Below, in pieces: positions 1-8,466 of a DNA stretch of 64,000 bases. The position numbers and the translations under genes were made by a program. Below the pieces are notes generated by a model, which had not been told where the DNA came from, did not search any database, and was given only the letters and a program-made list of their open reading frames with translations. Position 1 is the first letter of the stretch, and each line of letters starts with the position of its first letter. Source of the DNA: Priestia megaterium (GTDB lineage Bacteria > Bacillota > Bacilli > Bacillales > Bacillaceae_H); the NCBI RefSeq assembly GCF_009497655.1, contig NZ_CP023317.1, positions 1,641,501-1,705,500 of the forward strand. Direction: 5' to 3'.

Positions 1-641
1 AAGATAACCCGTTCTTCATCTTCCGATAGACTGGCATCCAATAAAGGAGGAAATGATTCTTTCATTAATTTATAGGCCTCAATAATGATATAGATGGCTA
101 GCACAATTCCAATAATCGGATCTAAAACATACCACCCAGTGAGATTTACAAGGAATAAACTTATAGCCACACCAAGTGAAGTATAAACGTCTGTCAGCAA
201 GTGAAGAGCATTTGATTTCATCGCCATGGATTTTGTTTCTTTAGCTGTTTTATGAACGATTTTTGAGACAATAAAATTAATTACTGCCCCAAACAGCATA
301 ACAAGAATCCCTAAGAAAGGAAGTTTAATTGGTTCGGGGTTCATGAGTTTGTGAATACATTCGTAGATAATCCAAATACCTGCTACAAAGATTAATAATG
401 TTTCAATGGTTCCAGAGATATTTTCTACCTTTCCGTGTCCATATCGGTGGATCTTGTCAGCCGGCTTTTTAGATATTCGAACAGAGAAAAAGGCAATCAA
501 GGAAGCTGCTAAGTCTAGAGACGAATGAATACCTTCTGATATAACTGCAACTGAACCTGTAAAGACGCCTACAACTATTTTTAAGACAACCAGAAGAGAG
601 TTACTCATAACAGAAAGAAAAGCAATTTTTGAAGAATTCAA
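1..641 (-). CDS. Cation diffusion facilitator (CDF) family metal exporter, C-terminus cut by window edge
   Basis: Integral membrane protein of the cation diffusion facilitator family, which exports divalent metals (Zn, Fe, Mn, Co) in exchange for protons. I translated the minus strand by hand: it gives about 213 residues with alternating hydrophobic helices. The first metal site reads SEGIHSSLD (the usual D-x3-D, here with E first) and the second reads HLLTD (HxxxD). The motif RYGHGKVEN between helices 2 and 3 is typical of the family. The best start is TTG at 641, about 8 nt after AGGTGG; GTG codons at 650 and 653 are in frame but overlap that ribosome site. The C-terminal cytoplasmic domain lies beyond position 1. 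The transported metal cannot be told from this fragment. Confidence 0.85.
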   Translation of the reverse strand, partial: MNSSKIAFLSVMSNSLLVVLKIVVGVFTGSVAVISEGIHSSLDLAASLIAFFSVRISKKPADKIHRYGHGKVENISGTIETLLIFVAGIWIIYECIHKLMNPEPIKLPFLGILVMLFGAVINFIVSKIVHKTAKETKSMAMKSNALHLLTDVYTSLGVAISLFLVNLTGWYVLDPIIGIVLAIYIIIEAYKLMKESFPPLLDASLSEDEERVI

Positions 642-872
642 TAAATTCACCACCTATAAGAGATGAATTAATGATATCAAGCGAATTGCATGTGGGTCTA
701 CAGCAACGTTTTTTACCATTTTTCAATAAATTAGGGAAGTTAAAAATAGTGTCGCTAAGCCAAATTCTCGCCGAATTAATGATAAATGCAATGTTTTATT
801 GAGTTGCAAAATAAAAGTATCCATCTCCTGATATACTTTTTTAAAAACCCTACTAAAAGGAGAATAGGAAAC

Positions 873-1256
873 ATGCTTAACCAATTAAAGTTGTGGGCTA
901 AAAAGTTAAAAAAGCAGCTATTTATCTTATACTTAGCTTATAAAGATAACCGAGTATCTTGGTATACCAAAGTATTTACTGCTTGTGTGGTTGCATATGC
1001 CTTCAGTCCAATCGATTTAATTCCTGATTTTATACCGGTTTTAGGCTATATTGACGATATAATCATTGTTCCTTTAGGAATTATGCTTGCTTTAAAGATG
1101 ATACCTAAAAATGTAATAGAGGACTGCACAATAAAAGCAGAAGAGCTCATTCAAAATGAAAAACCTAAAAATTGGGTTGTGGGTTCAATTATTATCATAG
1201 TATGGCTACTTATTTTTACGTGGAGCTGTTTTACTGTTTTTAAGTTTTTAAACTGA
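873..1256 (+). CDS. YkvA-type DUF1232 small membrane protein
   Basis: Small membrane protein of about 127 residues with the DUF1232 (YkvA) signature: a basic N-terminus, then a stretch reading AYAFSPIDLIPDFIPVLGY followed by DDIIIVPLG. That PxDLIPDxIPxxGxxDD core defines the family, whose biochemical role is unknown. A last hydrophobic helix sits at the C-terminus (about residues 105-122). The reading frame is open upstream to 786, but AAAAGGAG at 855-862 places the start at ATG 873. It is monocistronic and nothing nearby suggests a pathway. Confidence 0.85.
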   Translation: MLNQLKLWAKKLKKQLFILYLAYKDNRVSWYTKVFTACVVAYAFSPIDLIPDFIPVLGYIDDIIIVPLGIMLALKMIPKNVIEDCTIKAEELIQNEKPKNWVVGSIIIIVWLLIFTWSCFTVFKFLN

Positions 1257-1447
1257 ATGTACTCTTACAAAGAAAAAAATATATTAGGTTTACTATCGAT
1301 CGTTATGATAAAAAATGGTAAATGATATATACAATTGAAAGGAGTACATTAGAACACATGTAGCAAATTGATATTCAAGAAAAAAATAGACAGAGCTCTC
1401 TTTCAATGTATTTTCTCCATATTTATCTTAAAACAGAAACAAAGATT

Positions 1448-1499
1448 GTACCTTAGCCCATAATTGATACCCATAGTTATCAATTATGGGCTAAGGTAC
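1448..1499. repeat. Perfect 22-bp inverted repeat with 8-nt loop
   Basis: Arms 1448-1469 and 1478-1499 are exact reverse complements (right arm starts TATCAATTATGGGC and ends AAGGTAC), with loop CCCATAGT. There is no T-tract on either side, so it does not look like an ordinary intrinsic terminator. The surrounding 1257-1605 region holds no gene I can support. It could be a dispersed hairpin element, an RNA-processing structure or a protein site. Confidence 0.8.
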
Positions 1500-1605
1500 C
1501 TCTATGCCTTTTGAAGAAATGTTCGTTAATGGTTATATTTTTATATAAATTAGATTGATTTACAATTAGAAATAAAGGTTGAAATCAAGCTAATAATCCA
1601 TTTGT

Positions 1606-2103
1606 TTAGTACGGTTTTTTTACTATCCACTTTTTAGAGATGTAGTGTAAGAGAAAGCCTCTGTACTGATTTATAATATAGTAGCTAGCAATATAGAGTA
1701 TACTTCCAAATAAGAAGCTGTTAAGAATCATGCCTGTTAAAAAATTCTTTCCTACTTTTGCTCCTAGTTCTAGTCGATTATCTAAATCTTCATCTGTATT
1801 CTGAAGTAAAGTTTGATCAAGATCGATTGGGAATATATATCCTCCAACTACTGTATTCAAGTAAAACATCAACGGAAAGGCCCGCATAAAAAACATTCCA
1901 CCAATGAGTCCTGCTATGCTGTTTCCTTTACATAATTTAGCTAAACCTACGGATAGTATAAGGCCAAATCCAAAGGTAGGAACAAAGTTCACAACAGAAC
2001 CTAGACTAAAACCTAGCGCAACTTTATGTGAATGATCTTTTAATCGTAATAGTTTAATAAGTAAGTATTTAAACCGGCGCTTCAAACCCGCTATTTTGCT
2101 CAC
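1606..2103 (-). CDS. DUF2062 membrane protein
   Basis: About 165-residue membrane protein with the DUF2062 pattern. A basic N-terminus is followed by HKVALGFSLGSVVNFVPTFG, then a second hydrophobic segment with a conserved R-x-F-P turn (MRAFPLMFY), and two C-terminal helices. The family is widespread and of unknown function, sometimes near cell-envelope genes. The frame is open to 2157, but AGGGGG lies 7 nt before GTG 2103 and the upstream ATGs lack ribosome sites, so I choose GTG 2103. Monocistronic, divergent from the NlpC/P60 gene. Confidence 0.75.
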   Translation of the reverse strand: MSKIAGLKRRFKYLLIKLLRLKDHSHKVALGFSLGSVVNFVPTFGFGLILSVGLAKLCKGNSIAGLIGGMFFMRAFPLMFYLNTVVGGYIFPIDLDQTLLQNTDEDLDNRLELGAKVGKNFLTGMILNSFLFGSILYIASYYIINQYRGFLLHYISKKWIVKKPY

Positions 2104-2414
2104 ATTATTCCCCCTATCCTTTACCATGCAGCCTCTATTTTTCTTTTTTATGTTCACAATTATAAAAAGGTGCTTTATTGTATGAAAGATTTAGCGGTAT
2201 ATACGTAAAACAGTAAGGTCAAAGAATAGTAACTTTAACCATTATAAGTATATTTATACTTTATATGACAAAACAAATAATTACCTCCTAATAAATCAAG
2301 TGATTTTTAGAATTGTCACGAAAAATTCACAAATAGGTTGTTTCTTTTCTATTTCTCCCTGCTAAAATTTTATAGTCAAGAACAAGAAAAATATAACATC
2401 GGGGGATATACTTA

Positions 2415-3326
2415 GTGAAAAAGATAATTTCTTCATTAGCTTTATGCTCATCATTGATTGTTTTACCAACAATAAGCCATGCAGCTTTAGGGGACAAGCT
2501 ATTAAAAGAAGGTATGACAGATCCAGACGTAAAAGAATTACAGGATGTTTTAAGACAGAAGGGCATATTTTCAGCTACTTCGACTGCCTATTTTGGTTCA
2601 ATTACAAAAGATTCAGTTCTAAGCTTTCAGCGTTCTCATAGTTTAACCGCTGATGGAATGGTGGGACCTAATACATATCAAGCGTTAATAGCTAATTCAA
2701 CAAGTGCGGTTACAAGCAGTACACTTCTGAAATATGGAATGACTAGTAATGAAGTTGAAAAAGTACAGCAGCTGTTAAAGGAAAAAGGTTACTTTAACGC
2801 CACACCAACAGGATATTTTGGCACAATTACTCAAACTGCCGTTATGAATTTCCAACGGGATCATGGCTTAGCTGTGGATGGAATAGTAGGTCCAGCTACT
2901 TTAAATGCCTTAAATAACGCATCTACTAGCGCCACTGGTTCTTCAACTGTTAATAGTTCAACGCAAGCGACAGCTAGTGATATTGTGGCTTATTCTAAAA
3001 AATTCATAGGGGTGCCATATGTTTGGGGCGGAACTTCTCCAAATGGTTTCGATTGCAGTGGTTTCATTTATTATGTATTTAAAAATGGAGGTGGAGTAAC
3101 TGTACCGCGAACAGTAGCCACCTTGTATCAGTCAGGAAAAAGTACATCTACTCCGAATATTGGAGATATCGTATTCTTCGATACTACTGGAGGTCCTTCA
3201 CACGCTGGAATTTATATTGGAAACGGGCAGTTTATTCATGCTGGAAGTTCAACTGGTGTAACTATTGCATCGTTAAGCAATTCTTACTGGGCACCTCGTT
3301 ATTTAGGAAGTAAGTCTATTCTCTAA
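2415..3326 (+). CDS. Secreted peptidoglycan hydrolase: two PG-binding domains + NlpC/P60
   Basis: Exported cell-wall endopeptidase, 303 residues. A signal peptide covers residues 1-23 (cleavage after SHA). Two copies of the PG_binding_1 domain follow (about 26-95 and 102-167, each with a YFGxIT...AVxxFQ...DGxVGPxT pattern), then a Ser/Thr-rich linker (168-187) and an NlpC/P60 catalytic domain (188-300). Catalytic candidates are Cys214 in FDCSGF, His263 in SHAGIYIG and His275 in FIHAG. NlpC/P60 enzymes of this layout usually cut D-gamma-Glu-meso-DAP links in peptide stems. The start is GTG 2415 after GGGGGAT. The CwlS/LytE relatives of B. subtilis carry LysM domains instead, so I assign no gene symbol. 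Confidence 0.93.
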   Translation: MKKIISSLALCSSLIVLPTISHAALGDKLLKEGMTDPDVKELQDVLRQKGIFSATSTAYFGSITKDSVLSFQRSHSLTADGMVGPNTYQALIANSTSAVTSSTLLKYGMTSNEVEKVQQLLKEKGYFNATPTGYFGTITQTAVMNFQRDHGLAVDGIVGPATLNALNNASTSATGSSTVNSSTQATASDIVAYSKKFIGVPYVWGGTSPNGFDCSGFIYYVFKNGGGVTVPRTVATLYQSGKSTSTPNIGDIVFFDTTGGPSHAGIYIGNGQFIHAGSSTGVTIASLSNSYWAPRYLGSKSIL

Positions 3327-3471
3327 TAAACTAAAAAGTACTAGTTAGCAAGAACGAAAAGGCTTAGAACAAGGGGTAAGAATTAAAATTTTTTGAAGGT
3401 TACCTTTTTATTTTTATGAATATTGAGCTTTATGATACGATATGAAGTGAACTTTTTAAATGAGGGTCTAT

Positions 3472-4068
3472 ATGCAAAAAATTAAAGGTAAAAGGATAAA
3501 AATTAGTATATTTCTGCTAGGATTAGGGATTATTTTTTTTCTGTTTGCCGGGAAAGAGCTTGTGGTAAACGAAAAGCCTGTAAAATCTGACGTGATTATT
3601 GTGTTAAGTGGTGATAATGATCGACTGGAGAAAGGAATTGAATTATATAAAAAAGGCTATGCGGCTCATTTAATCCTTTCGAATGGCCAAGAGAATAATT
3701 TTTATCATCAAGCCAAAGACTCTGGAATACCTAAGGATTCAATTATATTAGAAAATCACGCTACAAGTACTACGGAAAATGCTAAATTTACAAAAAAGCT
3801 AATGATGAATTATCACTTTCAATCCGCTATCGTTGTTTCTTCAAACTATCATATGAAAAGGGTAGAAAAAAACTTTAATAAAGAATTTGAGGATACCCAA
3901 ATACAATTAACCTATTGTTCTAGTGGAAGTCGTTATTATAATCCACAGAGATGGTGGGAAACTGCTTTAAATAGAAAAGTTACTTACACAGAATACGTCA
4001 AACTTATTGGCAATTATTTTGGTTTTAGCGGAAAGAAATCTAAAGAATTATTAAGAGAATTTATTTAA
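3472..4068 (+). CDS. YdcF/SanA-like DUF218 membrane-anchored protein
   Basis: About 198 residues: one N-terminal membrane anchor (residues 12-28), then a DUF218 domain. Visible family features are the opening strand SDVIIVLSG, the KKGYAAHLILSNG segment, an acidic/asparagine turn ENHATSTTENA, and VVSSNYHMKR near the end. DUF218 proteins (YdcF, SanA, ElyC) are implicated in envelope or vancomycin-related phenotypes in other bacteria, but the reaction is not established. The frame opens with ATG 3460, but the GAGGG just before ATG 3472 makes that the better start. A strong hairpin follows the stop. Confidence 0.85.
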   Translation: MQKIKGKRIKISIFLLGLGIIFFLFAGKELVVNEKPVKSDVIIVLSGDNDRLEKGIELYKKGYAAHLILSNGQENNFYHQAKDSGIPKDSIILENHATSTTENAKFTKKLMMNYHFQSAIVVSSNYHMKRVEKNFNKEFEDTQIQLTYCSSGSRYYNPQRWWETALNRKVTYTEYVKLIGNYFGFSGKKSKELLREFI

Positions 4069-4070
4069 CA

Positions 4071-4119
4071 AAATAGCAAAAAGTCCATAGGGAATGCCTC
4101 TATGGACTTTTTGCTATTT
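4071..4119 (+). terminator. Intrinsic terminator, possibly bidirectional
   Basis: 20-bp perfect arms 4071-4090 and 4100-4119 with a 9-nt loop; the right arm contains CTTTTTGC. The A-rich left end and T-rich right end could serve both the DUF218 gene and the convergent DUF998 gene. Confidence 0.85.
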
Positions 4120-4178
4120 GAAATTCCGGCTAGTTTAACATAGTCTTGTAAGCTCATATGAAACGGAGTGATAGTGGA

Positions 4179-4796
4179 TTATTTGTTTAACATAAAGGAA
4201 AGCACGGTGCCCCATATAAAGATTACTAAATAGAATAACCTTTGCAGCAGACCGGTAGGCATAGGAACAAAAAATACAAGCATAATGAGTATAAGGATGA
4301 CTAGTAAGGAGACTAAGCAGCCATAAGTCCAATACTTGCCGCTGCTTAAAGATGATGCATACATCCAAAGACCAGCTAAAACAGTAACCATGCCAAGCTG
4401 AGCAAGTATTGAATGCCAAAATAAATTAATATCAGCCGGGATAAAGCCTGAAACAATATTACCTAAAGCTAATATAAGAATAAAAGCTGTTGCTAGTTGG
4501 CTTTTTCTCGTTTTCTTTAGGTTTTGTGAAATGTACAGAACACCAATTGAAAGTGTTAATCCGTTTATAATAAACAATACGTTCATCCAGAAATGGTGAG
4601 GAGAGCAAATTTCATGAGGTGCAATTGAATAGGTGTAGTTTCCACAAGAAGTTACACCAAGATCACTCATTGCGTGATGTAAAAAACTGTAGGGAGCAGT
4701 TGAAGTCAAAATAAAGAAAGGTTCAACTAAAAAATACAAGCAAGTAGCAAACCAGCTTAAAATGCCAACCTTTTTTGATATATACAGAATTATCAC
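4179..4796 (-). CDS. DUF998 family six-helix membrane protein
   Basis: About 205 residues, nearly all membrane helices, with DUF998 features: MSDLGVTSCG after helix 1, a loop with a histidine/proline cluster, then an N-G motif in the second helix and SGFIPADINLFWHSI in the middle. Function unknown. The start is uncertain. The track of open codons begins with GTG 4796, but GTG is itself part of the only good ribosome site (AGAGGTG), and nothing suitable precedes it. The next codons after a 6-nt spacer are CTG 4787 or, at shorter spacing, ATT 4790. This is another possible unusual start in the window. Confidence 0.75.
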   Translation of the reverse strand: MIILYISKKVGILSWFATCLYFLVEPFFILTSTAPYSFLHHAMSDLGVTSCGNYTYSIAPHEICSPHHFWMNVLFIINGLTLSIGVLYISQNLKKTRKSQLATAFILILALGNIVSGFIPADINLFWHSILAQLGMVTVLAGLWMYASSLSSGKYWTYGCLVSLLVILILIMLVFFVPMPTGLLQRLFYLVIFIWGTVLSFMLNK

Positions 4797-4936
4797 CTCT
4801 TAAAAAGCTTTATACCCGAATTATACATCCAAATAATGTTAAATCAAATGGTCTTGGAGTCTATTTTTAAATAGGGCTTGAGGTTGATGTGAGTAAGGAG
4901 GGCAAAGTGTTTAAACTTTGAGGGCTTAGGAAAAGG

Positions 4937-4969
4937 CCTCTTTACCAATGTTTTGTAGCGGTAAAGAGG
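4937..4969. repeat. Hairpin CCTCTTTACC / GGTAAAGAGG in the 4797-5085 gap
   Basis: Arms 4937-4946 and 4960-4969 are exact complements around a 13-nt loop. No T-run follows. The rest of this 290-bp gap shows no gene. It could be a weak terminator for something lost, or a regulatory hairpin. Confidence 0.5.
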
Positions 4970-5085
4970 TCCAAAAGCTGCTTAATTAGAAATGAATAAC
5001 TGCTGATTATGCGGTCTTTTTATAAAATATACGTAAAGTTAAGGTATCCAAAACGCAGTGACATTCAAGATGTTTTCTCTAGAAT

Positions 5086-5499
5086 TTAATAATCTGATGT
5101 TTTTTTTATATCTATATCATATTCATGTGCAAATGTTTCTAATTCCTTAAAAACATTTGGTGGATTAAATAATGCTATTCGCATATTCCACCCGTTTTCT
5201 ACTTTGACCACTGCCAATTTTGTTTTCCAACTTAAGCGTTTAAATACGATTTTTTTAATGTCCCCTGGTTTAACTGTTTTTTCATATACTTTGAACCATA
5301 ATATATATATTCTATAGGTTAAAGTATCTCTGTCTATCTGAAATTCATATCGGAGAAAAAGGGAAAGAAACAAGCAAAGGATAGCCAAAAGGTGTAAAAA
5401 GGCAAGTTCTTTATGTCGAACTGCTTGAATGAGTAATAAAGTATTTAAAAGTAATAAAGGATAAACAACAGTTTTTTGAGCGGTAGCTTTAAATAACAT
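5086..5499 (-). CDS. Two-helix membrane protein with PH-like cytoplasmic domain
   Basis: 137-residue protein of no firm family. Two closely spaced hydrophobic helices (about residues 11-27 and 33-50) are followed by a soluble part rich in beta-like alternation (FQIDRDTLTYRIYILWFKVYE... IKKIVFKR...). This layout resembles small bacterial PH-domain (DUF304-type) membrane proteins; that is an inference from layout only. GGAAGGAG is 5-6 nt upstream of ATG 5499, which is preferred over the open extension to 5529. Monocistronic, divergent from a DinB gene. Confidence 0.7.
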   Translation of the reverse strand: MLFKATAQKTVVYPLLLLNTLLLIQAVRHKELAFLHLLAILCLFLSLFLRYEFQIDRDTLTYRIYILWFKVYEKTVKPGDIKKIVFKRLSWKTKLAVVKVENGWNMRIALFNPPNVFKELETFAHEYDIDIKKTSDY

Positions 5500-5597
5500 A
5501 AAGTCTCCTTCCTTTAGTAAATAAGCCAACTTATTTTTCTTCTATGATATTATTTAGTTATTGATTTAGATTAGATTTATATTGGGAGGTCTTTTAT

Positions 5598-6101
5598 ATG
5601 TATAATACCATTTCAGATTTTATCAAAGAATGGAACAACGAAGCCATGCTGACTCAAAAAGTTTTGGATAGCTTGACAGATGATTCGTTGAAGCAACAAG
5701 TGTACCCTGAAGGGCGTACGTTAGGGAGAATTGCTTGGCATTTTACAACAAATATTCCAGATTACCTAACTGAGTTTGGATTAAGCATAGACAGAATTGA
5801 AAGTACAGCAAGCGTTCCATCTTCAGCACAGGAAATCGCTATAACCTTTAAAAATGTAAGTTCTCATGCTGCTAAAATTATCGAACAGCAATGGACAGAC
5901 GAATCTTTAGAACACACGCAAGAAGTGTTCGGAAGAACCCAATCAAATGCCACAATCTTAATGGGACTAATCAAGCATATTGTTCATCACCGAGGTCAAA
6001 TTACCATTCTTATGCGTCAAGCAGGCCTAAAACCTGCTGGAGTTTATGGGCCTCCAAAAGAAGATTGGGTTCATTTAGGTGTGGAAAATCCACCGCTTTA
6101 A
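5598..6101 (+). CDS. DinB-like metal-binding four-helix protein
   Basis: 167 residues of the DinB/YfiT four-helix-bundle superfamily. The three metal-ligand histidines expected for the fold are visible: His48 (AWHFT) and His127/His131 (KHIVHHRGQ). Superfamily members include bacillithiol- or mycothiol-dependent transferases and many uncharacterised proteins, so the reaction here is open. GGGAGG precedes ATG 5598 by 9 nt. A second, unrelated DinB protein lies at 50.7 kb. A terminator hairpin follows. Confidence 0.88.
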   Translation: MYNTISDFIKEWNNEAMLTQKVLDSLTDDSLKQQVYPEGRTLGRIAWHFTTNIPDYLTEFGLSIDRIESTASVPSSAQEIAITFKNVSSHAAKIIEQQWTDESLEHTQEVFGRTQSNATILMGLIKHIVHHRGQITILMRQAGLKPAGVYGPPKEDWVHLGVENPPL

Positions 6102-6123
6102 TAATATCAGGTAAATAAAAAAG

Positions 6124-6168
6124 AGGCTGCCCATAGAAAATACTATAAAATTATTTTCCAGGCAGCCT
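6124..6168. terminator. Terminator between convergent DinB and GNAT genes
   Basis: AGGCTGCC (6124-6131) pairs with GGCAGCCT (6161-6168), followed by TT; the A-rich flank on the left may serve the opposite strand. Confidence 0.6.
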
Positions 6169-6198
6169 TTACGTAAAACCTAATTAATCATTTAGTGC

Positions 6199-6735
6199 TT
6201 ACTCTGAAAAAGATTTTGAGTAATGTACAACACCTTGCACATTTTTTAGAGATCCTTCTGTTAACTCTATGGCCATAAAAAATTCTTCAGGCACGTCAAA
6301 TGGAGCATATATATTCCATGAGCTAGCTGGTTTAAATCCAAACTTAGGATAGTAATCTTTGTGCCCTAAAACAATTACTGAATGATAACCAAGCTCTTTT
6401 GCGCGTTTTAACGCAGCGTGTATTAGTTGGCTCCCAGCTCCTTGTTTTTGATACTGAGGTGCAACTGAAACTGGAGCAAGTGCTAAAGAAACGGTAGCGT
6501 TATCACCATCTATAATTGTTATTTTAGATAGAAGAATATGGCCTATAATATCTGCTGCATTCGGATTTAATGCGACTAGTGAAAGTTCAGGAATAAATTC
6601 ATCTGACTTCCTAATTCGTTTCACAAGTAAATGTTCTTTCTTATCGCTGTATTCTTCATTTAAAAAAGCGCTTTTCACAACTTTTTCAGTTTCATTATAT
6701 TCTTCAGTGAGTTCTTGTTTAATTAAGATATCCAT
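6199..6735 (-). CDS. GNAT N-acetyltransferase, YhbS-like
   Basis: 178-residue acetyl-CoA-dependent N-acetyltransferase of the YhbS type. The acetyl-CoA pyrophosphate loop QYQKQGAGSQLI is at about residues 94-105, preceded by the beta-strand segment VSLALAPVSVAP. The GYHSVIVLGHKDYYPKFGF stretch is the characteristic C-terminal part of YhbS proteins. The substrate is unknown. ATAGGAGAC lies just upstream of ATG 6735. Monocistronic. Confidence 0.88.
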   Translation of the reverse strand: MDILIKQELTEEYNETEKVVKSAFLNEEYSDKKEHLLVKRIRKSDEFIPELSLVALNPNAADIIGHILLSKITIIDGDNATVSLALAPVSVAPQYQKQGAGSQLIHAALKRAKELGYHSVIVLGHKDYYPKFGFKPASSWNIYAPFDVPEEFFMAIELTEGSLKNVQGVVHYSKSFSE

Positions 6736-6789
6736 TTAGAGTCTCCTATCAACTTGCTAAATTACCGCTTTTTATACTCCATAAATGGG

Positions 6790-6821
6790 GCTTCCTTTAT
6801 GCACACATTCATTAAGGAAGC
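6790..6821. repeat. Hairpin in the 6736-6999 intergenic region
   Basis: GCTTCCTTTATG (6790-6801) pairs imperfectly with CATTAAGGAAGC (6810-6821). No gene is visible in the gap. It may be an attenuator or terminator fragment ahead of the 7000 gene. Confidence 0.45.
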
Positions 6822-6999
6822 TTACTCACCCAGCTCTAAGCATAAGTTTAACAAACAAAAACCTCCAAAATTAGTATGTATATATTTTACAGTGTTGTAT
6901 TTTGTGAGTCCACCTTTAATACATAATATTTGTTTATTGATTATGGTAAAATACACTATATATGTTAAATTGAAGTATGTAAAGAAGGTGTAATGTCTG

Positions 7000-7305
7000 G
7001 TGTTGAAATTATTATTTATAAGTCTAGTAAGCTGTTTAATCATTTATAGTGGGAAACGTGTATGGAAAAAAGGTAGTACTAATTTTATTGCTGGATATGG
7101 AAAGATATTTACACCTAAGGATGAAAAGCAGCTCGCTAAAGGAATTGGACTTATTATTATGTTGTTTGGCTTTGAAACTATAATATTTCCCATTCTTTCT
7201 TTATTTTTTGAAGGGCTTGGCTTTTATTATGGATTGCTGATTGTGTTGAACTTCTTCGCTTTATTTGGACTTATGATAAAGGATCAGGTGCAAAGAGAAG
7301 CCTAA
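7000..7305 (+). CDS. DUF3784-like small membrane protein
   Basis: 101 residues, three membrane helices (about 2-17, 47-66, 72-92). The segment KKGSTNFIAGYGKIF after helix 1, followed by a charged KDEKQLAKG run and a glycine-rich helix, matches the DUF3784 pattern. Function unknown. The start is GTG 7000, 10-11 nt after AGAAGGTG. It heads a run of four small genes on the same strand (7000, 7320, 7518, 7789) with 14-40 nt gaps, probably one transcript. Confidence 0.75.
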   Translation: MLKLLFISLVSCLIIYSGKRVWKKGSTNFIAGYGKIFTPKDEKQLAKGIGLIIMLFGFETIIFPILSLFFEGLGFYYGLLIVLNFFALFGLMIKDQVQREA

Positions 7306-7319
7306 AGGGGGAGAAAACA

Positions 7320-7499
7320 ATTAATAAAAATATTCGGCTTATGATTGGTTTAATCAGCACTATTATCCTGTGTTTCTATGGAGTAAGAGGTTTATTCATA
7401 CATGAAACAATACCGTTTTCTTCTTATCTCTTTGCGGTAGGTGGAGCTATTTCTACCATTGCTCTTATCTGGGAATTAATAAAGAAAGATGCAGCTTAA
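7320..7499 (+). CDS. Small two-helix membrane protein, apparent ATT start
   Basis: A 59-residue protein with two hydrophobic segments (IRLMIGLISTIILCFYG and LFAVGGAISTIALIWEL) and a basic/acidic tail ending KKDAA. The ribosome site AAAGGGGGAG (7304-7313) is followed by a 6-nt spacer and then ATT 7320, the first codon of the open frame that makes sense. There is no ATG, GTG or TTG at usual spacing; ATG 7341 is 27 nt downstream of that site, has no site of its own and would cut the N-terminus before helix 1. The gene sits 14 nt after the DUF3784 gene and 18 nt before the DUF3923 gene. Family not recognised. Confidence 0.7.
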   Translation: MNKNIRLMIGLISTIILCFYGVRGLFIHETIPFSSYLFAVGGAISTIALIWELIKKDAA

Positions 7500-7517
7500 A
7501 TTGAAAGGAGTGATGAT

Positions 7518-7748
7518 GTGAAAAGACGATGGATTTCCTGGTGGATAGCTAATATAATTTGGATCATACTTTTCGTCGTAGGAACAGCTGTTGTCTGGAC
7601 AAGAGAAGTGGATGGAGCGGGTGTTACCCAAACACTAGAGCTGAAATTGTTGGCATTTATTGTTTTATTGATTGCATTTATTTTCCCTTTGATTATTCAA
7701 GTTATATGGCTAATTTTCAATTTTAAAGCTAACAAGCGTGTACTGTAG
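7518..7748 (+). CDS. DUF3923 small membrane protein
   Basis: 76 residues, two membrane helices (about 9-27 and 46-68). The pattern RRWISWWIANIIW, then a VDGAGVTQT loop between helices, agrees with my memory of DUF3923 proteins of Bacillus and Staphylococcus, which have no known function. AAAGGAG is 9 nt before GTG 7518. Third gene of the small-protein run. Confidence 0.75.
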   Translation: MKRRWISWWIANIIWIILFVVGTAVVWTREVDGAGVTQTLELKLLAFIVLLIAFIFPLIIQVIWLIFNFKANKRVL

Positions 7749-7788
7749 AAAATAGAAATGATGTTATGAAATAGAGGGAGTGATATGT

Positions 7789-7989
7789 ATGTACAGCAAA
7801 AAGTGCTCTAAATGTAATTCAACTTTAACCAAAGCTCGTATTCAATCATCACCTGGAAGTTTAGGTGTAAATAAAACGCCAAGCAGCGTATTAACTAATA
7901 ATCATAATTATAGTGAGTTAATACCTTATGTTTGTTCCAGCTGCGGTTATGTAGATTTTTATGTTGAGGATCATGAGAAATTTGTTTAA
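7789..7989 (+). CDS. Small zinc-ribbon protein (two CxxC pairs)
   Basis: 66 residues. CSKC at residues 5-8 and CSSC near residue 49 form a likely zinc ribbon, with a Ser/Asn-rich spacer between. The C-terminus is acidic/aromatic (YVDFYVEDHE). AGAGGGAG is 8 nt before ATG 7789; GTG 7780 is in frame but overlaps that site. Similar short zinc-ribbon proteins are common in Bacillus with no assigned role. Last gene of the small-protein run. Confidence 0.7.
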   Translation: MYSKKCSKCNSTLTKARIQSSPGSLGVNKTPSSVLTNNHNYSELIPYVCSSCGYVDFYVEDHEKFV

Positions 7990-8112
7990 TAGACCTTTTA
8001 AGATTTTTTATTTTCGAATACATTGTGATAAGTCACTGAACTTGGTATATCCTCTAATGTCAATTTTAATTAAAGGGTAAGGAAAATAAATGATCTCTGG
8101 AGGCCACTTATT

Positions 8113-8466
8113 ATGAAGAGAACACTTAGTTTTCTGTCAGTAGTTTATTTAATCGTTCTAACTGCATGTAATCAAGAAAGTTTAGGGACGAATACAGAGA
8201 GTTCTTCTGCTATCATTGTTGTAGTTGAAAACAAGGAATATAACGGAACAGAAGATAAATTAGATCAAACACAAGAAATAGGAGACCAAATAGGGACAAT
8301 AGAAAAGGAAACCAAAGCAACTAAAATGCCCGCGGGTAATAATCAATCAAACTATTTTACAGTTGGTTCAGAAATCTATTCAGTAAAAGGAACAGAGAAT
8401 TATATTATAGTTAAAGACAAAGATCATAAAAGTCAATTAATGAAAAAGGTAGTTCAAAAAAGGTGA
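8113..8466 (+). CDS. Small lipoprotein of unknown function
   Basis: 117 residues. A lipoprotein signal peptide ends in the lipobox LTAC with Cys19. The mature part is hydrophilic, Thr/Glu/Lys-rich (a likely disordered stretch at 20-75), then a short segment SNYFTVGSEIYSVKGTENYIIV that could form a beta hairpin. No family recognised. TGGAGG is 9-10 nt before ATG 8113. Monocistronic. Confidence 0.75.
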   Translation: MKRTLSFLSVVYLIVLTACNQESLGTNTESSSAIIVVVENKEYNGTEDKLDQTQEIGDQIGTIEKETKATKMPAGNNQSNYFTVGSEIYSVKGTENYIIVKDKDHKSQLMKKVVQKR

